Below, in pieces: positions 9,127 through 18,849 of a stretch of 64,000 nucleotides of DNA. Source of the DNA: Natronomonas gomsonensis (GTDB lineage: Archaea; Halobacteriota; Halobacteria; Halobacteriales; Haloarculaceae); NCBI RefSeq assembly GCF_013391635.1, contig NZ_JACAWU010000001.1, forward strand, positions 62,001 to 126,000. The letters run 5' to 3'. The first letter of the stretch is position 1. Every line of letters starts with the position of its first letter. A program made the position numbers and the translations under genes. The notes under the pieces are model-generated. The model saw only the letters and a list, made by a program, of their open reading frames with translations. It was not told the DNA's origin and did no database searches.

Positions 9127-9435
9127 TCAGGCGTCGAAAACCCGCTCTAACTCCCGTTCGATTTCCTCGACGTACTCCGCCAGTACCGCCTCGAACTTCT
9201 CCTCATCGACGAGCACGCCCGTCAGTCGGTCGTAAGGGTCCTCGGGCAACTCGAGATAGAACCCCTCCTCGTCGTCGTAGAACGGCTCGGATTCGTTGAG
9301 AATCTGCTGGTCGATGCCGTGGACCAACGTGGAGTCGTACGTCTCGTTGACGCGGTTGAACGCGTTCTTGTACGCCTGCTGGAGCTGTGGGAAGTAGTCG
9401 ACGTACTTCTGTTCCTCGAAGGTGTCTGCGTCCAT
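9127..9435 (-). CDS. Conserved haloarchaeal protein (DUF5783-like)
   Basis: 102 aa from the ATG at 9435. The upstream in-frame extension is non-conserved and crosses the divergent promoter. It begins MDADTFEEQKYVDYFPQL and is helical and acidic throughout, with no metal motif. The start and spacing resemble the haloarchaeal DUF5783 family, as far as memory allows. Function unknown. It is convergent with the lipoprotein gene, 1 nt apart. Confidence 0.82.
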   Translation of the reverse strand: MDADTFEEQKYVDYFPQLQQAYKNAFNRVNETYDSTLVHGIDQQILNESEPFYDDEEGFYLELPEDPYDRLTGVLVDEEKFEAVLAEYVEEIERELERVFDA

Positions 9436-9528
9436 GGCGGGCCGTTCGTTGCGCGGCCCTAAAAGCCGGTCGAACCCTCGCGATAGGCGAGCGCAAGCGA
9501 CTTGTTCGCGGCCGGAGTGGCCGGTCGT

Positions 9529-10032
9529 ATGTACCGAAGCGGTGCCTTCGTCGCCGACCACGTCACGCCGACGACAGACGAGCAGGTCCAGCCGAACGGG
9601 GTCGATGTGACGCTACAGGCGGTGTACGAACAGCGGGAACCGGGACGTATCGGCCGCGACGGTAAGGAAATCGGGACGCGGCATCGTCGTCCAGCAGACC
9701 CCGTCGTGGAGGGCGAATCCATCGACGAGGTGACCGACGAAAACGAGACGTACTACCTCCCACCGGGCGGCTACATCGTCCAGTACGCCGAAATCGTCTC
9801 GATACCCGACGACCACATCGGCTTCATCTACCCGCGGTCGTCGCTGTTGCGGAACTCCTGTATGCTCGACACCGCCGTCTGGGACGCCGGCTACGAGGGG
9901 AAAGGCGAGGGGCTGCTCGAAGTCCACCACGACATCGAAATCGAGGCCGGCGCCCGAATCGCACAGTTCGTCCTCGCGGAGGCCGACCACGAGGGAACCT
10001 ACGACGGGAGCTATCAGCGCGAAAACCTCTGA
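9529..10032 (+). CDS. dCTP deaminase / dUTPase-like nucleotidohydrolase
   Basis: 167 aa from ATG 9529. The fold and motifs of the dUTPase superfamily are present: QPNGVDVTL (motif 1 region), YPRSSLLRN (motif 2) and DAGYEGKGEG (motif 3), with IAQFVLAEA near the end. It should convert dUTP or dCTP to keep uracil out of DNA. Haloarchaeal versions are usually annotated as deoxyuridine triphosphate nucleotidohydrolase; which of the two activities applies cannot be told here. Confidence 0.9.
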   Translation: MYRSGAFVADHVTPTTDEQVQPNGVDVTLQAVYEQREPGRIGRDGKEIGTRHRRPADPVVEGESIDEVTDENETYYLPPGGYIVQYAEIVSIPDDHIGFIYPRSSLLRNSCMLDTAVWDAGYEGKGEGLLEVHHDIEIEAGARIAQFVLAEADHEGTYDGSYQRENL

Positions 10033-10283
10033 CCGGGCACGGCGGAACGGGGTTGGATATTCACGAACAACGTCGGTGCAAATATTGTCACTTTTGGACG
10101 TTTTTGCTAGTGTATTTATATGGGTGTTTAGAAACAAAAGACACTTCCGAGTCGGCGTTCGCGTTCGGTCCGCTCCTTGCGGTTTTGGGTCGATACCTCA
10201 CTTATACACCCATACATCACCTGCAGAATCGATTTAAATAGACAGTCGATACGTTCGCTAACTCGGTTTCGGGGCCCTCAACC
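10033..10283. promoter_or_regulatory. AT-rich leader/promoter of the membrane regulator
   Basis: This 251-nt gap is AT-rich compared with its flanks. A TATA-like stretch (cgatttaaatag) lies about 45-50 nt before the downstream ATG. A 9-bp inverted repeat, TATGGGTGT at 10119-10127 and ACACCCATA at 10206-10214, flanks the middle. These could be operator half-sites for autoregulation or the arms of a leader RNA. No ORF is supported. Confidence 0.4.
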
Positions 10284-11852
10284 ATGTCAAATACTCACAC
10301 GCGACTACTCCTCGCTGTGCTGGCGGCGCTGCTCGTCGTTTGCTCGGCGGTGGGAGCGCCCGTCGCGGCTGCGAGTACGTCGACCTTCGAAGACGGACTG
10401 AACGGCACGTTCGGCTCCGGCGACAGCGAGGACGGAGACGGCCCTTCGGACGACACGAGCGACGGTGAAGAGGATACCGACGGCGACACGAGCGACGATA
10501 CCGACAGCGATTCGGGCGACAGCACGAGCGATAGTACGGACGACGACGCGAGTGACGATTCCGACGGCGCGTCGAGTTCGGACGAATCGACGGCTGATAC
10601 GACGGACGGCTCGACGGATGACTCCATCGCGGATGACCGAGAAGAGCACGACGACTCGAGTACGGACGTGCGAAATCGTGTCAACGACACGGCCGGTGGA
10701 ATCAACGACACGGCCGAGAACGCGACGGATGAGGTCGGTGACACGGCCGAAGACTCGACAGAGGACACCGACTGGCAGACAGAAGCGCTCGATTATATCG
10801 ACGACCTCGAGAACGCCGAATCAGCCGACGAGTACCGCTTCGAGGGGCGCTATATCGACACGCGAATCGACTCGGGAATGGCCGTCGAGACGCTGGAGGC
10901 CGACACCGGAATCGAATCCGACGAAACCGTCGAAACAACAGTAACGACCACCACGGACACGTTGGGGACCGTCGGCGGGACGCTGACATCCGGGAGCGAC
11001 GAGGTGCTGGTCGGCGCCGTCGGTACATCGACGGCGTCGAACTCCGATAGCGAGTTCGACGAAATCGTCCTCGACGACGGGGACGACGCCCCGGCCGGTG
11101 CAGCGATGAGTGCCGGCGGCGCCGGTGGTACCGGCGGACAGCCCCTCCCCGCCGGCCCGGCAAGCGGGGCCGCAGTCAGCCTCGGTGCCGTCGCGGCGGT
11201 CGCCGCCCTCCGTGGGAGCGCGTTCCTCTCCGGCAGCGCCGGCGTCGGCGCGTCGGCGGTGGGCGCCTTCGCGGCGATGCCCCGGTTCACCCTCGCCTCG
11301 CTGGTCGAGAAACTCCGACCGTTCTTCTTCCCCCTCCGATACAGTCGCTACGACGATTCGGACCCGCTGGAACACGAGGCACGCGAGCGCGTCTACGAAA
11401 TCGTCAACGAGTCGCCGGGGTCGTATCTTTCGGAGGTCTCCGAGGAGGCCGACCTCCCGCTGTCGACGACGCGACACCACGTGCGGGTTCTCGAACGCGA
11501 AGACCTCGTCTCGGGGGCGAAACTCCGCGGCAAGCGTCGGTTCTACCCGGCGTACGCGGAGGGAGTCGAGTTGGCCGCCGCGCTCAACGACGACTCGACG
11601 GCGAGCATCATCGACGCCATCGCCCGCCTCGGGTCGGCGTCGGTCAGCGACCTCGCGGGGGAACTCGGGCGCGACCCCAGTACGATCACCCACCACCTCC
11701 AGCGACTCGAAGAGGACGGCATCATCTCCCGCGAGCGGGAGGGACGCGCCGTGATGAACAAACTCTCCGTGGAGGCCCGGACGGCACTCGAACCCGAGAC
11801 GGTTCCCAAACCGGGCGAACCCGGCGGTGCCATCGCCGGCGGCGCGGACTGA
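10284..11852 (+). CDS. Membrane-anchored one-component regulator: secreted acidic domain plus tandem winged helices
   Basis: 522 aa. Residues 1-32 form a signal peptide. Residues 35-165 are extremely rich in Asp/Ser/Thr/Glu, and a folded or linker region follows to about 290. A Gly/Ala hydrophobic stretch (about 290-335) looks membrane-spanning. The cytoplasmic C-terminus has two winged-helix units (about 365-430 and 435-500), each with a clear recognition helix (LPLSTTRHHVRVL; DPSTITHHLQRL). This places a DNA-binding module on the inner face and a low-complexity sensor outside. The signal and target promoters are unknown. Confidence 0.85.
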   Translation: MSNTHTRLLLAVLAALLVVCSAVGAPVAAASTSTFEDGLNGTFGSGDSEDGDGPSDDTSDGEEDTDGDTSDDTDSDSGDSTSDSTDDDASDDSDGASSSDESTADTTDGSTDDSIADDREEHDDSSTDVRNRVNDTAGGINDTAENATDEVGDTAEDSTEDTDWQTEALDYIDDLENAESADEYRFEGRYIDTRIDSGMAVETLEADTGIESDETVETTVTTTTDTLGTVGGTLTSGSDEVLVGAVGTSTASNSDSEFDEIVLDDGDDAPAGAAMSAGGAGGTGGQPLPAGPASGAAVSLGAVAAVAALRGSAFLSGSAGVGASAVGAFAAMPRFTLASLVEKLRPFFFPLRYSRYDDSDPLEHEARERVYEIVNESPGSYLSEVSEEADLPLSTTRHHVRVLEREDLVSGAKLRGKRRFYPAYAEGVELAAALNDDSTASIIDAIARLGSASVSDLAGELGRDPSTITHHLQRLEEDGIISREREGRAVMNKLSVEARTALEPETVPKPGEPGGAIAGGAD

Positions 11853-11869
11853 GTTCTGTGTTCCCCGCT

Positions 11870-12991
11870 TCAGGATGACGAATCAGAGTCGCGTCCGTCA
11901 GCGGCCGCGTTCGGCGTCGCGTCCGAATCGAACTCGAAGGGCTCGGCCGTCGAGTCGTCGATTTCGGCTTCGAACTCCGGTTCCGTCGACTCCCGGTCGC
12001 CCTCCGCCATCGGGTCGTTGGCGTCCGGTGACACCGCGGGGATGTCGACGTCTTCGAGCGCCGACCGGACGACTGCACGCTCGTCGACGCCCTCGACGGT
12101 GGCCTCAGTCGTCAACAGGAGGCGGTGGGCCATCGTCGCTGCCGCGAGGCCCTTCACGTCGCTCGGGGTGGCGTACTCGCGACCGTCGATGACCGCGCTG
12201 GCGCGTGCGATTTCGAAGATACGCTGGACGCCACGGGGTGAGACGCCGATTTCGATCCGGTCGTCCCGTCGAGTGGTCCGCGCGAGGTCGATTATATATC
12301 GGCGAATCTTCGGGTCGACGTGGACGTCCTCGGCCAGCGACTGCAAGGCTCGAACCGTCTCCGGGGAGACGACGGCTTCGACGGAAGGTGAGAGTTCCCG
12401 ACGGTCGTCACGGCGGGCCAACAATCCCATTTCGCCCTCGATGTCGGGGTAGCCGAAGGAGGTCTTGACGCTGAAGCGGTCGCGTTGGGCTTCGGGGAGT
12501 CGGAACGTCCCTTCCTGTTCGACGGGGTTCTGCGTCGCGATGACGAGAAACGGCTCCGGAAGGGGGTAGGTCGTCCCGTCGACGCTGACCTGTCGTTCTT
12601 CCATCGCCTCGAGGAGGGCGGCCTGGGTCTTCGGCGGCGCGCGGTTGATTTCGTCGGCCAACACAACGTTTGTGAACACCGGACCCTCGGCGAACTCGAA
12701 GGTACCCTCGTGTTCGTCGTACACCGTCGAGCCGGTGATGTCGGCAGGCAGGAGGTCTGGCGTGAACTGGATGCGGTTGAAATCGAGACCGAGCGACTCC
12801 GCCAGCACGCGGGCGGTGACGGTCTTGCCCGTTCCAGGAACGTCCTCGATGAGGACGTGGCCGCGGGCGACGACCGCTGAGAGGATGCCTCGGAGGACGC
12901 GCCGGTCGACGACGGCGGCAGACTCGATGCGTTCGACGACGGACTGCACCGTCGCCTCGGGGTCATCGACGGTTGCGTCCGGTTCGTTCAT
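11870..12991 (-). CDS. MoxR-family AAA+ ATPase
   Basis: 373 aa. Walker A is VPGTGKT (about residue 55), the MoxR-type PDLLPADITGS follows, Walker B is VVLADEINR, and the sensor/arginine-finger segment LPEAQRDRF is present. MoxR ATPases act as chaperones maturing the proteins encoded next to them, classically with DUF58 and vWA partners. It is the last gene of the minus-strand operon starting at 18643, 39 nt after the preceding gene. An acidic tail beyond residue 335 is a halophile addition. Confidence 0.93.
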   Translation of the reverse strand: MNEPDATVDDPEATVQSVVERIESAAVVDRRVLRGILSAVVARGHVLIEDVPGTGKTVTARVLAESLGLDFNRIQFTPDLLPADITGSTVYDEHEGTFEFAEGPVFTNVVLADEINRAPPKTQAALLEAMEERQVSVDGTTYPLPEPFLVIATQNPVEQEGTFRLPEAQRDRFSVKTSFGYPDIEGEMGLLARRDDRRELSPSVEAVVSPETVRALQSLAEDVHVDPKIRRYIIDLARTTRRDDRIEIGVSPRGVQRIFEIARASAVIDGREYATPSDVKGLAAATMAHRLLLTTEATVEGVDERAVVRSALEDVDIPAVSPDANDPMAEGDRESTEPEFEAEIDDSTAEPFEFDSDATPNAAADGRDSDSSS

Positions 12992-13030
12992 GGCCGTCGT
13001 TCGGCGGGCGGCTACAAGAATGTCCGGCCC

Positions 13031-14458
13031 TCATCCACGGAGCGTTCCGAGCAGCGCGAGCGCGCCGAGACAGGCGACGACGGCGGGGACGGTCCCGCCG
13101 ACGCCGGCGAAGACGCCCGTTCGGAGCGCGTCGACGGCAACGAGAGCGACGACGACGGCGACCGTGATGCCGACACCGACGACGGCGTGAACCAGTTCGA
13201 GACGCCGCGTTTCGGGGATTCGACCGAGTTCGGCGGTGACGCCGAGTCCGAACGACGAGAGATCCCACACGAGTAGCGCGACGGCGACGCAGGCGAACGT
13301 CACCGGCATCGAGATACGAGCGAAGCCCACGGCCGAGACGACCAGTCCGAACGCCGCCATCGCCGCACCGCTTGCTCGGTCGGGGAGGATTCCGATGTCG
13401 ATACCAAGGACGAGTATCGCGATACAGACGACGAGCGCCAGCGGAGCGGCGAGCACCCCGAGGAACACAATCGCGCCGACGAGCGGGGAGACGGCGACGA
13501 GGGCGGCCGCAACGACGGCGGCCACGGCGAGAACGAAGCCAGCGATGACCGCGGCGAGTCGCTCGGCCGACGCCGGGTCGCTGTCGCGGGCCAGTCGGCG
13601 GAGCGTGAGCGCGACGGCGCCGGCGAGGATGCCGACCGTTCCGACGGTGACGGCGGGCCAGACCACCAACGGCGACGACAGCGCGCCGAACCCGGTCGCA
13701 AGCGCCGTCCCCTCGAGGCGCTCGAAGCCGCCCGACGCCCGAATCAGGGAGACGGCCAAAAGCGAAAGCACGGCGACGGCAATCGTTCCGAGAGCATACC
13801 GTCGGATGACGGCGACCCGTCTCTCGACGGCCGGACGCCGCGAACGCGGCGTCAACTGCCGAATCGGGAGCCACCGAATCGCGGCGGCGATCCCCGCCCC
13901 CGCATAGGCGACGACCACGAACAGACTCGCCAGCCCGCCGGCGGCGGTCGACTGGCCGACGAGGCCTTCGACCGATAGTTCCGCGAGCGCGAGACCGCCG
14001 GCGACGGCAGCGAACCCGACGAGCCACAGTATCGTCGCCGCGAAGGCGAGCGTACTCGCCGAGAGGCCGTCGCCGAGATGCGTTCGCGTGCCGGCGTTGC
14101 CCCAGGTCATCGCGAGGCCGAACAGCGCCAGCGCGAACCCGTCGACGGCGACGCCGACGCGGCCGACGAGTGGTGCGAAGACGACGAGAAGCGAAAGCGG
14201 CGCGCCGAACCAGACGAACAGGCAGTGGCCGGCCAGCAGGTGGACGAACCGCTCGCGGTCCAGCAGCGCGAGGCCGGCCCCGGCCAGTCCCGTCACCGAA
14301 CCGAGCGAAACCAGGAGGTCGGGTTGGCCGATAACGAACCCCCCTGCGACGACGAGCAACGCGACGACGAAGGAGGCGACCGCGAGGCTGGCCGCGCGGG
14401 GGCGGCCCTCGTCGCCGACGGCCGACGAGCGGTCGAGGAGCGGAATCGGTATCGTCAC
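13031..14458 (-). CDS. Polytopic membrane protein (DUF7519-like) of the MoxR/DUF58 operon
   Basis: 475 aa with a dozen or so hydrophobic segments almost end to end, no obvious catalytic motif and short polar loops. Its start overlaps the stop of the DUF58 gene by 4 nt (ATGA), so translation is coupled. The DUF7519 label rests on remembered gene order in haloarchaea, where this large membrane protein accompanies MoxR, DUF58, DUF7269 and DUF4129 genes. It may form the membrane core of an envelope complex; this is inference. Confidence 0.85.
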   Translation of the reverse strand: MTIPIPLLDRSSAVGDEGRPRAASLAVASFVVALLVVAGGFVIGQPDLLVSLGSVTGLAGAGLALLDRERFVHLLAGHCLFVWFGAPLSLLVVFAPLVGRVGVAVDGFALALFGLAMTWGNAGTRTHLGDGLSASTLAFAATILWLVGFAAVAGGLALAELSVEGLVGQSTAAGGLASLFVVVAYAGAGIAAAIRWLPIRQLTPRSRRPAVERRVAVIRRYALGTIAVAVLSLLAVSLIRASGGFERLEGTALATGFGALSSPLVVWPAVTVGTVGILAGAVALTLRRLARDSDPASAERLAAVIAGFVLAVAAVVAAALVAVSPLVGAIVFLGVLAAPLALVVCIAILVLGIDIGILPDRASGAAMAAFGLVVSAVGFARISMPVTFACVAVALLVWDLSSFGLGVTAELGRIPETRRLELVHAVVGVGITVAVVVALVAVDALRTGVFAGVGGTVPAVVACLGALALLGTLRG

Positions 14459-15774
14459 CGGCCGTCACCCCCGGCAGCGCGGCCCCGGCGTCGGTTCGGG
14501 GCGAGGCGTGCGTCGGCGGCGAAGGCCTCGGCCAAGACCGCCGGAAGCGGCGTCCCGCGGCGCCAATCGACCGTTCGGGCACCGACTCGCTGACACCGGG
14601 CGAGTCTGGTCCGCCGTCGAACCTGGACGTACTGTCCGCTGACGGTGTTCTCCGGGACAATGTCGGGCGAGAGAACGACGATGGGAACGTCGGCCGCTCG
14701 CCACGTCTCGATCGACTCGACGGCCCGGTCGTCGAGGACCGGCGAGAACGCGAGGAGTTGTCCACCCGGCGGGAGCAACTCGATGACGCGTCTGACCTGC
14801 GCCGATTCGTTCGCCGGACGGCCCGCAGCGTCGTTGGCCGTCCGGAACAACTCGAGGGCTTTCGCGCGCTGCTGTCTGCTCGCGGCCGGCGGCAGCCAGT
14901 AGAGCCCAGCCGGCCCGGGGCCGTCGAGACCCAAGACGACGACGCCAACGTCGTGGCCGCGTCTGAGGAGGTCCGTGAGCGCGTGTGTCGCCGCGTAGGT
15001 ACCCAACTCCACTGCCGTCGGGCGACCGGGGCCGGCGACGACCCGGTTCCGAATCCGGGCGTCGATGACGAGAATCGTCGTCGCGGCGACGGTTCGCTCG
15101 TAGTTGGTGGTCGCGAGGTCGCCCCGTTTCGCGTAGTGACGCCAGTTGATTCGTTCGGCGGGGTCGCCAGCGTAGTACTCCCGCGTGGAGTGGAACGTGA
15201 CGCCGGCACCGGCAGCGTCGCTTTCCAGTCGGCCCGGCCGTGCGTCGCCGTGTTCCTCGATGGGTGGGGCGTCGGCATCGAGACGGCAGACGAGACGCCT
15301 GTCGCCGTCGGCGATGCGCCGTGTCGTCTCGACGGTGCCCGCGCCGAACCCACGGGCCCGGAGTTGTGGCGATTCGAACTCGTAGGTGCCGCGCCGTGCC
15401 GCGACGGCGTATTCGAGCGTGAGTTCCTCGTCGGGCGCCAACGAGGTCCCGCCTCGCGGTGTCCCGTCGACGACCGCGAGGTCCGCCGGAACACCGTCGA
15501 CGACCCTGAGGTCGGGAACCGTCCGCTCGGAGTCGTTCCGGACGGTGAGCGAGACAGTGACCGGGCGGCCGGGCGGGGCCGGTGTCGGGTCAACGTGTCG
15601 GGTTATCGAGATGGCGTCGGGAACGGTGACGTCCGAGATGGCGTCGGCCGCGACGTACGCAAGCGGAACGGCGGCGGCGAGGAGTAACGCGCCGTTGCCA
15701 TCGAAGACGCCGACAGCGGCGAGGAAGACGCTCGCCGCGAGGCCGCCACCCCAGCGTCGCTGTCGGCGGGTCAT
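14455..15774 (-). CDS. DUF58-domain membrane protein
   Basis: 439 aa from ATG 15774. Two hydrophobic segments lie at 10-50. A beta-rich extracellular-type domain (about 60-190) follows, then the DUF58 signature EYYAGDPAERINWRHYAKRGDL and a vWA-like core with VIDARIRN. DUF58 proteins work with MoxR ATPases, probably in assembly or maturation of surface proteins. The gene overlaps both neighbours by 4 nt, so stoichiometric coupled expression is likely. Confidence 0.92.
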   Translation of the reverse strand: MTRRQRRWGGGLAASVFLAAVGVFDGNGALLLAAAVPLAYVAADAISDVTVPDAISITRHVDPTPAPPGRPVTVSLTVRNDSERTVPDLRVVDGVPADLAVVDGTPRGGTSLAPDEELTLEYAVAARRGTYEFESPQLRARGFGAGTVETTRRIADGDRRLVCRLDADAPPIEEHGDARPGRLESDAAGAGVTFHSTREYYAGDPAERINWRHYAKRGDLATTNYERTVAATTILVIDARIRNRVVAGPGRPTAVELGTYAATHALTDLLRRGHDVGVVVLGLDGPGPAGLYWLPPAASRQQRAKALELFRTANDAAGRPANESAQVRRVIELLPPGGQLLAFSPVLDDRAVESIETWRAADVPIVVLSPDIVPENTVSGQYVQVRRRTRLARCQRVGARTVDWRRGTPLPAVLAEAFAADARLAPNRRRGRAAGGDGR

Positions 15775-16538
15775 TCGCTGCCCTCCTCGTCGGTGGACGC
15801 CTCCGGCGGCGATGGGCCACGGGCAATCGCCATCGGGTCGCTCGCGCGCTGAAGTCGCCCGTCGACGCCGCGCTGGAGTTCCGACAGCGACGTAGTGACG
15901 GTGGGGACGGTTCGGGGGGCCGTCTGTCCGGGGACGGTCGGCAGCGCCGCTTCGGCGGCGACCGCGACTGCTTCCGTCGCACGGCGTGCGCGCCGGCGAA
16001 CGACCCGTTCGGGAAACAGCCACGCTTCGACGCGGGCACGAATCGACCGGTCCGGTGGGTCGACGTGCTCGGAGAGGACGCTGGCGGCGACAGGGTCGTC
16101 CGTCCACTCGCCCGATTCCAGCAGGTCATCGACGGATTCGGCGGCGGTCCCACCCTGTGTGAGCGCGCCGACGAGCGTATCACGGAGCGCCGGCCGGACG
16201 ACGTCGATGCCGTCCTCGACGGTCCCCTCACGGCGTGCCGTCTCGCCCGCACCGTCGAGGATGCGGGCGAGTGCGACACTCGAGAGTGGATATTCGCTTG
16301 CGACTTCTTCGGGTGGGGGCGAAGCGAAGGGTTCCGTAGACGACCGCCTTTCGTCGGCGGTCGAATCGGGAGGCGTCCTGATTTTCAGCGCGGCCAACAG
16401 CAGTGCGAAGAGCGCGACGGCGACGAGCAACCCGGTTTCGACCGTCGAGGAACTCGGCCACTCGGCAAGTACGGCGAGTGCGACGCCACCCAACACGAGA
16501 ACGAACCCGGCGACGGCGACGAGGAGTTGGCGTCTCAC
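15771..16538 (-). CDS. DUF7269-like membrane protein of the MoxR/DUF58 operon
   Basis: 255 aa. Two N-terminal transmembrane helices (about 5-27 and 33-51) precede a soluble helical domain rich in Arg/Glu (RAEAWLFPERVVRRRARRA region). It overlaps the DUF4129 gene by 4 nt upstream and the DUF58 gene by 4 nt downstream. The family label is from remembered operon synteny; its biochemical role is unknown. Confidence 0.85.
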   Translation of the reverse strand: MRRQLLVAVAGFVLVLGGVALAVLAEWPSSSTVETGLLVAVALFALLLAALKIRTPPDSTADERRSSTEPFASPPPEEVASEYPLSSVALARILDGAGETARREGTVEDGIDVVRPALRDTLVGALTQGGTAAESVDDLLESGEWTDDPVAASVLSEHVDPPDRSIRARVEAWLFPERVVRRRARRATEAVAVAAEAALPTVPGQTAPRTVPTVTTSLSELQRGVDGRLQRASDPMAIARGPSPPEASTDEEGSE

Positions 16539-18643
16539 TGCTCTTCACCCCGGTCGCGTCGTCGGATGGCTTCGTAGGCGTCGGTCGCACGCGAGCGCAC
16601 GGCCGCCGACAGCGGCCGGTCGCCGTATTCCACCTCCCGGAACAGTCGCGTCAGTTCCGCGACCGGTCGGCGGGGGAACCCCTGTTCGACCGCGGCGGCC
16701 GCTATCTCCTCGGGAGTACTCGAACGCCACCGGTTCGGAGCGACGAGACGGGCAAACCCACGCCACAGCGTGCGAATCGAGCGGCCGTCGTCGGTCACGT
16801 GACCCGGCGCGGCCGAGGCACTCTCGCTGGCGGCGGGGCCGTCAGCGTTCGAATCGTCGACAGAACGGCGACGGAGCGCGAGAGCGAGGGCGACAACGAG
16901 CGTGGCCGTCGCTCCGAGAACCGCACCGAGGCCGTCGCCGACGCGGTAGCCGACGGCCGTCGCTCCCACGCCCGCCACCGCGAGGGCGAGGACGATTGGG
17001 TTCCGTGTAGCCCGTCGGATGCCACTAGCCGCCGAGCGGAGGGCGTCGCGCAAACGCTCGAAGAACTCGGACGCCGACCGTGGGAACGACCGGAGACGTG
17101 CTGCTGCGGTCCGCACGGTCGCCGCGGCAGCCGACGCGAGGCGCCCGATGTCGTCGGCCAGACGGAGTACGTTGCGGTACGCCGATTCGACGAGCGACGA
17201 CCACAGGTGTCGGAGCAGGCCGGGAAGGCGACGGACGTTCGTGAGCGTGCGAACGACGGCAGCAATCAGCCAGTGGAGCGTCCCGCGGGCCGAGGTGGCA
17301 CCGCTCGCGAGCGACTGTCGCCACCGGAAGAGGCCGATACCGACGACGGCGGCAATCACCGCAGCGAGCGCGACGTATCGACCGGTCGGTCCGTAGAGGC
17401 CGTCCGCGACGACGACTGCAGCGACGGTGGCGACACCGGCAGCGACGGTTGCCACGCCGCGGCGATCGCGGATGCGGTAGGCGGCGACTGCGAGAAGCGC
17501 GACGACGAGGGCGAAGACGCCCGCCGGAACGGCGTAGTGGGACGCGACGCTTGTCGTCGCCCGCTGGTCCGCAGTCTCGACCACTATCGTTGTGGTCGGA
17601 TTCAACGGTAAGTCGACCGTGAGTCGACCGTCGGCACCGGTCGTCCCGCGGCGTTCCCCGCCGACGAAGACGGCGGCTTCGGTCGGTTCCTCCCCCAGTC
17701 GAGCGAGTACGTCGCCCTCGGCTCCCGGGAGCGCGAGGAGGTTCTCCGAGCGGAGCGACGCCGACAGCAGGAGCACGTCGACCCGTTCGGACCCCGCGAA
17801 GTCACCGCGGACGACGCGGACACGGAACTGCTCCGTTCCGTCTTCGGGGACCGCGACGGTCGCGGTGCCGTCGGCGTCGGTTTCGCCGACCGACCTGCCG
17901 TCAACGAAGACCTCGGCGCCGCGGAAGGGCCGGCCGTCGATTTCCGACTCGACGGTGAGCGTGTCGCCGGGATAGGGCTGGCCACGAACGTCGACTGTGA
18001 CGGTGCCATCGACCGGGTAGGTGACGCTCGCGTTCGGCGTGGCGGTCCCCTGGGCCACCGCAGCGACCGAGAGGGCCGGGAACCCTGCGGGCGACGACAG
18101 GCCGGGGGCGCCACTTCGGCGGGCGCTTCCGGTACTCGCGCGGCAGTCGGGACGCCCCGGAACGTCGACTCGAATCGTGAGTTCGCGCTCGTAGGGGACC
18201 GTTCCGGCCACCTCGCCGTCGGCGTTCGTGGTGCCGACGCGCTCGCCGTTGAACCACACGGGCGCGTCGGCGAGCGGCTCGCCCTCGTAGGTGACCTGCG
18301 CCGTGACCTCGCCGCCGGGCTCCGGTTGGCGGTCGAGGCCGATAGAACAGCGCGGCTCGGTGCGCGTGGATTCGCCGTCGTTCTCCGGGAGGAACCACTC
18401 CAGGAGTTCGTACAAATGGAAGGTGCCGTCAGGGGCTTCTCCCGAACCACCGGTACCGGGGTTTTGACCCGTCGAGTCGCTCTCGCCCGGGTCGTCCCCG
18501 GAGCCGGCGCCGCCCGACGGCGCGACGACGGGGACGAGGAAGGCGGCGACGACGAGTGCGACCGCAGCGAGGACGACGAGACCGACCTGTGCGGTGCTGG
18601 TGGTGTCGTCCGTGCTCTCCGGGGACGGCGCGTCGTCGTTCAT
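16535..18643 (-). CDS. DUF4129-domain protein with Ig-like repeats, first gene of the MoxR/DUF58 operon
   Basis: 702 aa. An N-terminal transmembrane segment (about 20-42) is followed by a Gly/Ser/Asp linker. Repeated Ig-like beta-sandwich units come next, each with a similar core (GERVGTTNADGEVAGTV; GRSVGETDADGTATVAV; GGERRGTTGADGRLTVDL). A hydrophobic hairpin lies near 365-430, an amphipathic helix region near 460-560, another hydrophobic hairpin near 550-595, and a C-terminal DUF4129 domain (640-702) with VEYGDRPLS. DUF4129 is usually linked to transglutaminase/DUF58 loci. The outside repeats suggest surface recognition or adhesion. Confidence 0.9.
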   Translation of the reverse strand: MNDDAPSPESTDDTTSTAQVGLVVLAAVALVVAAFLVPVVAPSGGAGSGDDPGESDSTGQNPGTGGSGEAPDGTFHLYELLEWFLPENDGESTRTEPRCSIGLDRQPEPGGEVTAQVTYEGEPLADAPVWFNGERVGTTNADGEVAGTVPYERELTIRVDVPGRPDCRASTGSARRSGAPGLSSPAGFPALSVAAVAQGTATPNASVTYPVDGTVTVDVRGQPYPGDTLTVESEIDGRPFRGAEVFVDGRSVGETDADGTATVAVPEDGTEQFRVRVVRGDFAGSERVDVLLLSASLRSENLLALPGAEGDVLARLGEEPTEAAVFVGGERRGTTGADGRLTVDLPLNPTTTIVVETADQRATTSVASHYAVPAGVFALVVALLAVAAYRIRDRRGVATVAAGVATVAAVVVADGLYGPTGRYVALAAVIAAVVGIGLFRWRQSLASGATSARGTLHWLIAAVVRTLTNVRRLPGLLRHLWSSLVESAYRNVLRLADDIGRLASAAAATVRTAAARLRSFPRSASEFFERLRDALRSAASGIRRATRNPIVLALAVAGVGATAVGYRVGDGLGAVLGATATLVVALALALRRRSVDDSNADGPAASESASAAPGHVTDDGRSIRTLWRGFARLVAPNRWRSSTPEEIAAAAVEQGFPRRPVAELTRLFREVEYGDRPLSAAVRSRATDAYEAIRRRDRGEEQ

Positions 18644-18849
18644 CCGTAGACCCTATTTTCGCGTTCGGGGACCGCTTCGGTGTGTACGTTGTGCCGTTCT
18701 TCGGTATAAAGGGTCGGGCGGACTGAAAACGTGAGAGTAGCCGAGCAGGGCCGTCACGCGCCGTTAGGGCGGCGTGGCGAACAGACCTGACGGTAGCCAA
18801 GTGAAAACGGGACAACGTCGAAAGGATTATTCGGCGGTGTGTATCCGAG

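Noticed and set aside
12963..15593. An 876-codon open frame on the minus strand across the DUF7519/DUF58 genes
   Set aside because: It is Arg/Pro-rich, has no family features and overlaps two real genes in a different frame of the same strand. High GC removes stops in such frames.
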